The translations under genes and the position numbers were made by a program. A model generated the notes under the pieces. That model had not been told where the DNA came from and made no database searches. It saw only the letters and a program-made list of their open reading frames with translations. From Phytophthora hibernalis (Eukaryota; Oomycota; Peronosporomycetes; Peronosporales; Peronosporaceae), in contig JAAKBF010000038.1 in NCBI GenBank assembly GCA_012656075.1, positions 186,001 through 250,000 on the forward strand: a DNA stretch of 64,000 bases, read 5' to 3'. Shown piece after piece: positions 24,833 through 34,689 of the stretch. Each line of letters starts with the position of its first letter. Positions within the stretch are counted from its first letter, which is position 1.

Positions 24833-25100
24833 CATTGTTGTAAATATGGTGGCACCTACTCCAGAACAGAACAATTCTTCGTAGATGTTCTTATTCACGG
24901 TCAAGTATTGGCGAACAAGTGTAGAGTTGGTGACCAGCTAACTTATTAAAATACTGGCCGACGACAGAGAACTTTGAGCGAACCTTGTGAAGCTCGGGGA
25001 GAAAAACGAAGAGAATGTATTGGAAAGATATTAGCTACACCTAGTGTGTTTTCGCGTTCCAAGACGGTCGACGCTCCGCGCTCTAATATCTAGAAGGATT
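24833..25100 (-). repeat. Ty3/gypsy LTR, copy 1
   Basis: Its reverse complement matches 37,068-37,316 along the full length: CCGTCTTGGAAC, GGTGTAGCTAATATCTTTCC, TTTCTCCCCGAGCTTCACAA, CTCTGTCGTCGGCCAGT and CCACCATATTTACAACAA. It is oriented upstream of the minus-strand gag, so it is the 5' LTR of that half. The copies differ at many positions and by a small indel near 24,890, so the insertion is not recent. Confidence 0.85.
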
Positions 25101-25172
25101 CGGTAAGTCTGTAAGATAAATGTTGAAGGAATCCTAAATTCATCGATCTACCATCACTTTGCTTCTAATTAA

Positions 25173-25454
25173 CCCTATTGCGGCCAACATTATACTTGAA
25201 ATTTGTAGACCTAATTTCCGTAGTAAAATGTAAAACATGCATAAATGCTTGGTTTCCGCACCCCGCAGCATAATATTATCATTTTTGCGTGGTTTTACAA
25301 TACTTATTACAATTATTGAAGTTAAACCAAGCATATTGCTTGGTTTACCGCAAATGGTATTATTGGTCAACCATAAAATTATGTCATTATGATTCGTTAA
25401 TATTTGTAAAACCAACCATATTGCAGGGTTTTAGGGGTACCAACCGCAATAGGA
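25173..25454. mobile_element. TTAA-flanked MITE, 282 bp (piggyBac-type ends)
   Basis: Bordered by TTAA at 25,169-25,172 and 25,455-25,458. The termini are CCCTATTGCGG on the left and CCGCAATAGGA on the right, inverted with one mismatch. The interior is AT-rich, non-coding, and repeats a TGCTTGGTTT-CCGCA motif. Target and end structure fit a MITE mobilised by a piggyBac-type transposase. Its ends differ from those of the piggyBac at 21,758, so it belongs to another family. Confidence 0.75.
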
Positions 25455-25544
25455 TTAAGCGACTGTAACTAAGCCAATCATGCCTGCGTACCAATTCAAA
25501 CAAACAAAAATAAATGCGTGTAACTTTCTCACCATGTACACATA

Positions 25545-26283
25545 CACTCCGGGCCAAAAGTCTACGAACACCCATACCTTTGCTAATAAATCAGCTTCTA
25601 GATCCAGTTAAGTGACGTGCTTTGGATTTATTATGTGGAACACGGTACGAATCAATCTTTATGGGTTAACATTGCGGATTTCAGCGTTTGTGGGGTAGCT
25701 CACATATAAAAAGGTTTGGCAGGTGGCCAAAATAAACGAACGCTTCCACCCCATATAAATTCCTATATTAATTGTTTGCTGTTGATGGGCTTTTGAGTGA
25801 CTGGTAGCTGGGATGTCGACCGCGCTGCGACGTGTAGCTCGCGGGCGTCGGTGTTCAATTCCTTTCATTCCTCAAAGTGATGGGAGGGGAACCTGACTGA
25901 CGAGGAGAAGGGAAGGATTTAAGGGCTTAACAAAGGTGGAGCGGGGTTCCGCGCCATCGACAACAAAACAATCGCTCGCCAGACGTAGTGCTGCGTGTTC
26001 TTCGGCGGTTGAAGAACCCTCGACAAGAGGGGGCTCGTAAGGCCACAAGCGCTCTATGGAAGGAGTCTACGGCGTCTCGTTCGTACAGCCACCAAGGCGG
26101 GGCTCACGACGACTTAGCTGAAGGAACAGCTTTCGCTAACGTGCTCCTTACGCACAGTCCGTCGCCTTGTCGGGGCAGTAGACTGGCTTTTTACTCCAAG
26201 ATGGAGAACACGTTGCAGCTATCAGCCGCCCATAAGGCTGCCAGGATCGAGTGGGCTAAGACGATGGTCGTTACGCCAAGCGA
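25545..26283 (+). mobile_element. Tc1/mariner element A, 5' half (terminal repeat + transposase N-terminus)
   Basis: TA at 25,543-25,544 precedes CACTCCGGGCCAAAAG and a ~220 bp terminal repeat matching 16,817-17,040. Coding remains on the plus strand include LTDEEKGRIKGLNKGGAGFR (first helix-turn-helix), CSLRTVRRLVGAVDWLF, KMENTLQLSAAHKAARIEWA and KTMVVTPSD, in shifting frames. The transposase is interrupted at 26,284 by repeat X and resumes at ~27,535. The two terminal repeats of this element (16,817 and 25,545) now point the same way, whereas ends of one Tc1 must be inverted. Confidence 0.85.
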
Positions 26284-27540
26284 CCAAGTGCCTGTTGTTG
26301 GGCCGTACCAAAAGCAGGGGTGGATCGCATACGCAAGGTAATACTTCGAGGAGTTTTATCATTTTCTCATGAAGCTCTACCACCAGACCATTGAGCTCGC
26401 AGTACAAGCACAGCTAGACGCCAACCGTAGATATGTGGATATAGAGCACCGCGAAAGGGAGGAGCATAAAGGCCCTCTTCAGCGTCGGCAGCAAACGATG
26501 TCATTGTTTGCGGCGTTGATCAAGTCAAAGCGGACGTCAGGATGGTAACATTTAAACAATAAATCGACAGAGTTAATTAACCGGTGGAAATGGTATCATT
26601 GTCCATTTGCATATGCGATCCCTCAATGCATGTACCCCGTGACATTCCACACGTCCGTTCCGTTGAAATGCCTCAGCGATGCAATCGCGTTCCACCTCGC
26701 AAGCTAGCGCTTATTGATCCCCGCCTTGATGCTTCTTGTGAGTGAAAATAAAGCTGGATATGAAATGGGGTACGAAAGCGACCGAAAGTGGCGAGCTTCT
26801 GCCCAAACTTGATGTGGCCTGATCAACCCACACGCACGCTTCCCTATCGGCGTACTGTGCTCCGATGCTCACCCATTCATTCGTGGTAACAGGCAGGTTA
26901 TCATCCGAAATCGTTAGCAGCAACATGAGATCTTGATTGCTTTAATGTCGGTGCCATGTATTCATGCCATCTGCCAATATAATGTAACTATTAGCCCATA
27001 GAATTACATTGCTATTGAAAGAAAGTACTTTCAGCGTGGTGGTGGGAACATCACTAAACGAGAAGTATTTGTGGAAAGATCTACCCGCAGTTTCCATCGA
27101 TACATATCATGAACGGGCAAAGAGGTGCATACCAGTAACGCAAATGACGATGTGGTGGCTCAAAATGCTTCCATTATGAATTGAGCCGTTAATGGCAAAC
27201 TGCACATGTTAACAGGCGCCTGAATGCTGAGCTGCACGCACTCGTACCTAGTCCTTCTTCATTCTGTGTCACTTGTTTCCAACTTCATTGGACTGAATAC
27301 TTTACTTACAGATGCCACAACCTTCTCGTCGTGCTCGTCGCAGCTGGGATGGGTTTGGTTCTTGTGGCACGACTGTTTTATTAGTCGTCCTTCTTGATTG
27401 TCTTGGCCCAACAAGAGGTGTTAATCCTAGTGGATTTCGCTGATCAACTGAAGGCCTCTTGCATCGCAAATAACAGCGGGAGATAGGTCGATCACGCGAC
27501 CAGGCACATCCAGGTTCCACTTCTTCTCTTCAGAGAAGAA
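26284..27540 (-). repeat. dispersed repeat X, copy B, inserted in Tc1
   Basis: Near-identical inverted copy of 12,056-13,325. The same two antiparallel frames are present (26711-26926 minus; the charged helical frame on plus near 26,340-26,548). The plus frame ends just before an AATAAA-like signal at ~26,560. Homology ends at CCAAGTGCC (26,284). At the right edge a perfect palindrome with 20-bp arms (27,510-27,529 and 27,532-27,551, 2-base centre) joins an inward Tc1-like FSEEKKWNLD to the outward continuation of Tc1 element A. Confidence 0.85.
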
Positions 27541-27694
27541 GTGGAACCTGGAGGACCTGACGGGCTTCAGTTCTACTGGCGAGATTTACGGCAGCCGCTG
27601 CGCCAAACGAACAGGCGTCAAATGGGTGGTGGTTCGGTGGTGATGTGGGGTGGCTTTAGTGCCGCTGCAAAAACCGAGCTAGGTGTGCTCGGGG
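27535..27694 (+). mobile_element. Tc1/mariner element A, middle part
   Basis: It resumes the transposase after repeat X: EKKWNL, GPDGLQFYWRDLRQPLRQTN and RRQMGGGSVVMWGGFSAAAK, then TELGVL. This covers the first catalytic Asp region (normally FSDEKKW; here the codon is Ser or Glu depending on frame) and the strand before the second Asp. It stops at ~27,694, exactly where the half element at 16,817-17,465 begins (SSHHYVF). Copia gag follows in antisense. Confidence 0.8.
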
Positions 27695-27699
27695 AGATA

Positions 27700-28240
27700 T
27701 TTATGTGCGGACCTGTGTTGTTGGTGCCGTTGTGGTGTCCGCCACAGTAGTAACACTTGATCACGCCCTTGTTGAGGTGCACATCGTGCACAGGGCGATC
27801 CGTGTACTTTTTCGTTCCTAGAAAGCTGGCCTTTGGCTTCACAGGTGCCCCTTTCACATGATTGACGGGCGTTTCTCTGCCCAGAGCCAATATCTCAGCT
27901 TTGCTCTTGGTGCTAAAGATGGACTCAGTGTGTATGAAACCCTTTCCAGGGCCAAACCTTCGGGTGTAAACATGATCGCCGATCCCCAGCAATTCTTAGG
28001 CAGCACGCCAAGCACCTTGACCAGCATCATTTGGGACGATATGATCCCCGACTGCAACGCTTCGTTGCCGTTTGCATTGACTTGTTTGCGAACAGCATCC
28101 AATTCTTGGAGGAACTGCTGCACGCTCTTGAAGTCACTGTTGACAATCGTGTCAAACTTCCTCACCAGTCCGACGACTCCAGCGGCATTACTGAGGCCGT
28201 ACTGTTTCTCCACTCGGCGCCAAATCACGTGTACGTGGAG
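27700..28240 (-). pseudogene. Ty1/copia gag fragment (UBN2-type), missing 5' part of copia element 1
   Basis: Minus-strand frames read IWRRVEKQYGLSNAAGVVGL, VRKFDTIVNSDFKSVQQFLQ, ELDAVRKQVNAN and SQMMLVKVLGVLPKNCWGSA (27854-28228), then after a frame change EILALGRETPVNHVK. A decayed zinc knuckle GVIKCYYCGGHHNG closes it (27618-27992 frame). These are the hallmarks of a copia gag. It is cut at ~27,700 just after the zinc knuckle. The protease-side linker that should follow starts at 17,466. The N-terminal side is cut near 28,240, next to Harbinger sequence. Confidence 0.85.
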
Positions 28241-28299
28241 AGGACTTCTTCGGTCGCTGTTTGGTAGAGATTAGTACAGAAGCGACATTATCTGCTATC

Positions 28300-29522
28300 C
28301 TAATTCGCGCTTCTAACTGAAAAAAATCGCATCCACCGTAGCAAACCGTCCCGCGTTGAATCTCCCGTCGTTTTCATCGTTCGATTGCCGACGCTGTTGA
28401 TTGACAAGTAGTTCACATCGTAATAGGCCCAGCGTAGCCTCTCTTCTTCCTTGTCCAAAATTTCATCACCAAATTCTATCAAGAAGTTATGTAAAATGCA
28501 TAGTGAACCTACAATTGTGGGTACAGGTTTCAGGTTCGTTCGTGCCATTTCGATTGGACGCTGCAACAATCTCCACCGTCCTTTTAGAATTCCGAATGTG
28601 CACTCCCTGTATATCTCATTCCAGCCAACTTTTGGTTCAGTCGTGCCACCACTACATCTGCCTGGGCTTCAGCGATTTCGTAGGTCGTAACAACGTGCCG
28701 TGAATAAGCATACGCGCTATCCGATAACAAATAGAATGGCACGCGCTCGCAAGCATACCAACCCACTTGCATTGCCCCAGCACCTTCCTCCCCTTTTGCC
28801 GATCGTAACAAAGACCCATGTCATCGACCAAGTTCGCTATTGTTGAAGACGCGGCTGTCTCCCACCGAGTCTGGCCAGCAAATGTCGACGTCAAGAAACC
28901 GGCGCCTTTTGTCGACGGCAGCACTCATGTTGAGACAGTAGAAACCTTTCCGGTTTTTCAATTTGTGACTCTTAGGAAGTGCGGGTGCGTCATCGGAATA
29001 TGACAGCCATATATTGCAGCAACACAACCTGGAAGCCGATGGGTTTGCTCAAACGCTCTCGACAGACTGAGTAGCTCGACGTGTGTTTCAGGAAAGGTGA
29101 TCCAATTTTCCATGCGAGACGAGATCGATTCGCTCACGGACTTGATTATCCCCAAAGCGGTATGCCAAACGGCTCACTTAGTTGCTGCAGCGAACCGCCA
29201 TGACTCGCATAGTACAGATATACGCATAGTCGTATCGCAGGAGATAGTGGAATGCACCAGTTAGTTCGCTTGCGAATGAGGTCTGGCTCAATAATATTCA
29301 GCAGCTTCCAAAATGCCTGTCTGGGAACCCGCAGGGGCTTGCGAAACTCGTCATCATCACTGTGCTTGCTAAAGATAAATTGGCGCCAGTGTCAACTCGG
29401 CATAACTGTCTTTCTTGCTTGGGCGGGTTCATACCCTGCAACGCCAAGAAGCGGGATGGACCCCAGGAGAAGGTAAGTATTTCCAGCGAAGCTCTGATAA
29501 TAAAAATGCCAGTCCTTATCAC
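28300..29522 (-). pseudogene. PIF/Harbinger transposase relic
   Basis: Minus-strand pieces: EFRKPLRVPRQAFWKLL and SLYYASHGGSLQQLSEPFGI (~29,400-29,200); ESISSRMENWITFPET and GCVAAIYGCHIPM (28958-29155); KLKNRKGFYCLNMSAAVDKR and RFLDVDICWPDSVGDSRVF (28821-29027); PFYLLSDSAYAYSRHVVTTY (28584-28811); LQRPIEMARTNLKPVPTIVG and LHNFLIEFGDEILD (28300-28569). This is the DDE_Tnp_4 order. The first catalytic Asp, normally in AIDGCHIP, is Tyr here. Four frames are needed, so it is inactive. It lies directly beside truncated copia gag and may have inserted into it. Terminal repeats were not resolved. Confidence 0.85.
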
Positions 29523-29618
29523 GCAGGAAAAAGTTCCTGAAGCAACAGCACCATCCCAACTACGCAGAGGTTAAATGGATCCCTATAATCATACAGATGG
29601 ACGCAAAGCATAGCAACG

Positions 29619-30534
29619 TCAGCATAGGAACTTACGGTCCGGGTTGATTTTGGTCGGGTTTAGTATGGCACGATTAACGTTGCAGGTGCCTCCACTGCTT
29701 GTTGGTCCGCCCGTGGTGCCAGAAGCGACGCTTCTCATCGCCACGACGTTTGTCGCCGCGCTGCTTCTTGCGACGCTGTTCGCCTCGGTGCTAGCGGCGA
29801 CGGTAATCGCCTCGGGGCTGACGCTGACGGTGCTGGCGGCGACGGCAGTGCTGGCGCTCACGGTGCTTGCTTCGATGTGGCGCTCACGGTACTGGCGGCG
29901 ATGCTGGCGCTCACGGTATTGGTGGAGATGCTGCTCGCCTCGGAGCCGGCGCTCACGGTGCTAGCCGCCACGGTGCTCGCCACGGTACTAGCGCCCTCGG
30001 TGCTCCTGTAGGGTTTTTAGCTGCGACAGCACTGCGATTGAGTTGAGCATGGACTTTTGCGGTTTGTTTACCTCTTCGCACGGCATTCGGGCTCATCATG
30101 GCCTTGGACGCTGCTCTGGTACTCACCGTGCTGCTTGGTGATGCTTCGGGAGCTATAAGACAGAGCAGGACAAAGTTAGCTTGGTCTGAGAGACGTAGGC
30201 TTTAGACGTGGCCATACCGCTTGAGTTTGCTTCTTCTGAAATGAAGGGTGGTGACTATGCCGATAAATACCCCGTGGTCTGAAGCAGGGGTATTTACGTT
30301 TATTTTATGTATGGCGTCCGCGATAGCAACATGGCGATATGCCGGAGGCGGACGCTGTCTAAACACGTCGGTTTCGGCATTTCTATGCCGGAAACCTTCT
30401 GTGTGAACCCCCTCCACGAAGCTGTTTGATGCTGGGCCATGCAGACCCCGATTTACAACCGTGTTTGATGCTAGGCCACGAAGACCCGACGTAAACAAAG
30501 TAGATGCTGGGCCACGGAGACCCCGACGTACCTG
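29619..30534 (-). other. low-complexity coding-like region with two protein-level repeat types
   Basis: On the minus strand, 30202-30549 encodes three imperfect units around RGLRGPAS (RGLRGPASTLF, GLRGLASNTV, RGLHGPASNSF). At 29,745-29,995 a GC-rich minisatellite of ~15-21 bp units encodes Ser-Thr-Val-Ala runs (STVSAST-type). Neither has a recognisable domain. The RGLRGPAS units continue beyond the Tc1 insertion at ~32,057-32,090 (GGCCACGGAGACC), so the array was once longer and was split by that element. The source gene or element is unknown, possibly copia 3' sequence. Confidence 0.55.
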
Positions 30535-30536
30535 TA

Positions 30537-32054
30537 CACTGCGCGACAAAAGGTTTGGGACAGTAACGTTTTAGGCCATATCTCGGCTTCTAGGAGGGGT
30601 TAGTGGATGCTATTTAGATATATTCCTCCAATAAGATAGTCGAGAGGCACGCTTGTGACGCTGACCTATATTTTGCAGTACGTCGATAGGCTGATATACA
30701 ACCGACCAGATTTCGCACCCCGACAAAACTTTGGGACAAAAAATGACTTGATTTTAGTAAAAAATAATGATTGTAATTTCCCATCCTTCCCCAGCTGGAT
30801 TCATTGTCCTATTTCTACTATGGGCCGCGCTCCAAGAATCACGGACGAGGAGCGAGGGCACATGAAGGGCCTGCATGAGGCTGGCATGGGGGTCCGACAA
30901 ATCACTCGACGTCAAGAGCGGTCCCCAAATGGGGTCAGCTACGCTCTACAAGCCGCAAAACCAAAGCCAAGAATGGGGGACGCCCACCGAGCCCCACCGA
31001 CCGATAAGTGCGCCAGATTGTTCGCTCGGCTGCCACCGGGGAGTACACGGCGTCAGAGTTGAAGGCCACGTACGGCTTGTCGGGCTCGGTGCGTTCCATA
31101 CAGAGGCTTCTGTCCCAGGTGGACTATTTAGTCTACTCTAAAATGAATCAAACCCTACCGTTAACTAAGGAGCACAAGGATACACGCCTTGCGTATGCCG
31201 AGCGCCCGTTTACAGCGGCACAAAAGGAGGTGGTGTGGCCGATGATCATCTTCTCGGATGAAAAAATCAACTTGGACGGTTCGGACGGCTACAAACACTA
31301 CTGGCGCGACCTGCGGCGCTCTGATCGACGTTACATGTCTCGTCAAAACGGGGAGGGTTGTTGATGGTATGGGGAGCTATCGGCGCGAAGGGAAAGTCGG
31401 AAATGGGGGTGCTCGAAGGACGCCAAAACTTTGGCCACTACATTTACACGGTCTCGGAGGATATACTCCCTTCGCCCACAAGAACGACGGCACCGACTTC
31501 GTCTTCATACAGGACAATGCCTCGATTCATGCCTCGTATCAGACCAAGTCGTTCTTCAGGGAAATCGGTGTACAGCTACTGGACTGGCCTGCTCGCTCTC
31601 CTGATCTCAACTCCATTGATAATGTGTGGCAATACTAGCCAGGAAGGCTTACAGTCACGGAAAGCAGTACCGTTCCGTACTCGATCTCACAGCGGCCGCG
31701 ATGGAGACTTGGGAATCCGTCACAATGAAGGAGCTCCACGATCTCATGGGCTTCATGCCATCTCGATGCTTCGAGATAGCACGTAAAAACGGTGATAAGA
31801 CTCACTACTAGGGAAATTACCATTATTTTTTTACTAAAATCAAGTCATTTTTTGTCCCAAAGCTTTGTCGCGGTGCGAAATCTGGTCGGTTGTATACCAG
31901 CCTATCGACGTACTGCAAAATATAGGTCAGCGTCACAAGCGTGCCTCTCGACTATCTTATTGGAGGAACATATCTAAATAGCATCCAGTAACCTCTCCTA
32001 GAAGCCGAGATATGGCCTAAAACGTTACTGTCCCAAACCTTTTGTCGCGCAGTG
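30537..32054 (+). mobile_element. Tc1/mariner element B, 1518 bp, ~243-bp terminal repeats, TA target
   Basis: It starts CACTGCGCGACAAAAGG at 30,537 and ends with the exact inverse at 32,054. TA flanks it at 30,535-30,536 and 32,055-32,056. The inverted repeats extend ~243 bp each (30,537-30,779 and 31,812-32,054) with only about a dozen differences, far longer than the ends of classical Tc1. The element interrupts a tandem array whose units are recognisable on both sides. Similarity of its ends suggests it is younger than most neighbours, although its transposase is broken. Confidence 0.95.
30821..31811 (+). pseudogene. Tc1/mariner transposase, frameshifted, DD34D
   Basis: Carried by element B. 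The start is MGRAPRITDEERGHMKGL with a helix-turn-helix, and CSLR-like SGSVRSIQRLLSQVDYL is the second. The first catalytic Asp lies in IIFSDEKINLDG. Then come KHYWRDLRR, VWGAIGAKGKSEMGVL, TDFVFIQDNASIH (second Asp) and WPARSPDLNSIDNVW (third position Asp, 34 residues between). The end is LMGFMPSRCFEIARKNGDKT at 31,811. About 330 residues in total, normal for the family, but at least four single-base frame changes. All three acidic residues are present, so the ancestor was presumably active. Confidence 0.9.
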
Positions 32055-32151
32055 TACGACAGCCGGCCACGGAGACCCAGGTCGGGGCTGGCCACAAAGA
32101 TCACAGTAACAAAACGGACGGAGCCAGCTCATTTCGATGGTCGTACTTTTG

Positions 32152-33703
32152 CTAGTCGCATACTCCACATAGGTATCGTTTAGCGATGCACGGTACTGGC
32201 GACGTAGTGAGCAGGTCAGTCGGCATTGTAGTCGTGGGCTCGTACTTGATCGACAGCCTTCCGGCCGTAAATGTGTCCTTCACGGAGTAGAACCGCACAT
32301 CCACTGCGTTTTGGGCTTCAGAGCTCCCACGATGCTTGATGCGCTGAATTGTGGGCTTGCTGTCCATCCGAAGCACGACACGAGGGATCTGCAACGCATG
32401 CAATAACAGCTCTTCGAGCAGCAGTTTGATCCAGTCTGCCTGAGTAACACCTTCGTTGGCAGCGATGAATTCCGCCGCGGTACTGGAGTGGGCGACAACA
32501 GATTGCTTCGTGTTGTTCCAATGCACTGGGCAGCCGAAGACGGACACAATGGATCCTCTGACGGATTTGCGGTCAGAGAGATCGTTCGCCCAATCTGCAT
32601 CCGTTGCTACGACCACAGAGTCCTCGCTCGTTGGCGTAAGCCGTAGCTTTAGGTGTTTTGTGCCGGATATATATCGCATCAAATACTTAGCAGCTTCCCC
32701 AGCCGCGATGCGAGGTTGAGCGCAGTGCCTGGCCAGTTGATTGACGGCGAATGAAATATCGGGGCGTGACACGCTTGATAGATACAGCAGCCCGCCAATA
32801 ATTTGACGGTACGGGACACGGATCATACGCTCTTCTTCTTGATCTGACATGCTGGTTGCCGGCTGCAAGTCGTCGACCCTTGTGTCAGGGACCATGGGTG
32901 ACAGCGTAGGTCGCACCTCATCCATGGCGAATCTATGCAGGCGTTCAAACATGTAGGCAGCCTGGCACACAGAAAACCCAGCTGCGTCCGAGTGCGTGAG
33001 CTGCATGCCCAAGAATTCATCAGGTTCGCCAAGGTCCTTCACCTTGTACTACGAACTTAAGGTGTTTATCACGCGGGTCACCTCTTCCTCGACGGGGTGC
33101 GCAACCAAAATGTCGTCGACGTACAGGAAAATCAACAGCAATCCGGTCGCCATTTTCTTGAAGTAAATGCACGCGTCACAGACAGTGGGTGTTAGCCCAA
33201 GTTCCTTCAGAAAACTGTCGATCTCTTGATGCCACGCCCTGCCAGTTTACTTGTATCCATAAAGGGCCTTCCGCAGTCTCCACACTTGGTTTTCACGTCC
33301 CAAACATTCAAAACCTTTGACCTGGCGCATGTAGATGACTTCCTCCAGAGACGCTTTCACGTAGGCCGATGGAACATCCCCTTGCTGGACCTTCATCCGA
33401 GGCGGGCGACAATCACCAAGAACATTTTATCAGTGACGAGCCCTGCCACGGGCGTCACGTCTCGGGATAGTGTACGACCAACTCGAACGTGCCGTTTTCG
33501 GCGAGTGCAGCCAATTCCTCTTCCACGGCCATGCGCCAGTGTGACCACTGTTTGCTGCGTCGGGCTTCTTCCAAATTTAGTGGTTCCTTGATGACTTCCG
33601 TAAGCGCGATCATCGCGTGGCTGGATTCGACGACTTGCAGCGATGTTCCCTGACTGTCCACACTCGTAGCAGATGATGGCGCATTTACGGCGTCGGGATG
33701 CAC
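32152..33703 (-). pseudogene. Ty1/copia element 2, reverse transcriptase and RNase H
   Basis: The 5' piece 33455-33703 holds EEARRSKQWSHWRMAVEEEL and LAENGTFELV, the RT start. Shifted frames then give QGDVPSAYVKASLEEVIYMR, RKALYGYKQTGRAWHQEI and LLLIFLYVDDILVAHP (catalytic box intact) to ~33,050. The remaining 296 codons (32152-33042) are open: MKDLGEPDEFLGMQLTHSD, PYRQIIGGLLYLSSVSRPDI, then RNase H with VVATDADWANDLSDRKSVRG, SVVAHSSTAAEFIAANEG and RMDSKPTIQ. Protease and integrase are absent. It is a different family from copia element 1, judging by RT and gag sequence. Confidence 0.9.
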
Positions 33704-34478
33704 GCTTCTACTTCCACTCTACGATTGAAGCGTGCACATCTGCCCGTGGCCTCTGCGGGCTCTCTGGTTCCTCAAACTTGGCGCGCTTGTTCGATCGCTG
33801 TTTCCCGTCGGATTCGGTCAGTGTGCCCGGTTTTCGCACTGCTTTCTCCAGTTCGGCCAAGGGTTGCACTGATTTCTCCTCTGTCACGAGTTTCAGTGAT
33901 GAGGTGTACCTCGGCCAGGCGTTGCGTACGAAAGGTGCTACTGCCAGCCGCGCGTTGCTCGTCGAATGGGCTCCGCCGTCCAGGGAGGTCACCATGCTGA
34001 GTTGTCGGTCCGCAAAGTCGCGATACGTTTCTTCAGGCCGTTTGGGCTCGTTGTGCACTTGAATGATGATCTCGCAATCTGGTAGAGTCGTTCGGACCTC
34101 TTCGATCAGCGACCTTCCTCATTCATTCAGGGTGGCGTGAGGGTGGGATTCCCGGTGAACCATGAAACACCGTGCAGCCATGTCCCGCAGATGTAACGAC
34201 ATAACTCTCTTCTTCTGTTCTTCCGTCCACGTTTGGCCAGCCAGGAGCTGTGCCACTTCCACCTGGTCCAGAAAGGTCCGCCACCACTGGCGAACACCAG
34301 CGTCAAATCCACCTTCGGGCACGGCTCCCGTGAACGGAGACTCGCTGATGCCCTTGTGGTTGACCTTCGTGGGGAGGGGCCCTTGTGGGGCTTGTGGCAA
34401 TCCGGCACTCGTCGGCGTAGTCAGTACGCGAGCCGCTGTTTTGCTGCGAGGGGTGGCGCTGTGGGTCTGGGGAACCAT
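33650..34478 (-). pseudogene. Ty1/copia element 2 gag, truncated in the zinc knuckle
   Basis: I chose the ATG at 34,478 (MVPQTHSATPRSK) because the longer frame start at 34,541 falls inside the LTR. The product reads FDAGVRQWWRTFLDQVEVAQ, TWTEEQKKRVMSLHLRDMAA, a stop at ~34,119, then EEVRTTLPDCEIIIQVHNEP, KRPEETYRDFADRQLSM and a basic SNKRAKFEEPESPQRPR. After a frame change it reaches ICYECGQSGN, the first half of a zinc knuckle, at ~33,650. The next recognisable sequence is RT, so protease and integrase were lost by a deletion that joins gag to RT. Confidence 0.8.
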
Positions 34479-34494
34479 ATTGCGGCTGATAACC

Positions 34495-34667
34495 AGATGA
34501 TGATGAAGAAGCGTGAAGCGGTGAAAAGATCGTAGATTCAAAAGTGAGCTTCCTAAGCTCGCAAGCGCAGTGAGAACTGCCGCGTGGATTTACATATAGC
34601 TAGGTACGACAGTGTTTGCACAAACACCCCTGTTTAGTAAAGAGTTGCTCGCATCACACATCCAACA
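34495..34667 (-). repeat. copia element 2 5' LTR
   Basis: Read on the minus strand it begins TGTTGGATGTG and ends TCATCATCATCT, followed by GGTTATCAGCC, which resembles a copia primer-binding site. It matches the LTR at 21,137-21,292. The five bases outside its start are GTACA on the minus strand (34,668-34,672), equal to those at 21,293-21,297. Confidence 0.85.
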
Positions 34668-34689
34668 TGTACACTATTGCGCTCGAAGG

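Noticed and set aside
12056..27540. Inversion caused by recombination between the two X copies
   Set aside because: That would need breakpoints inside X, yet the Tc1 parts on either side of X copy B are in the same orientation and consecutive. The junctions at 17,465 and 27,695 explain the data better.
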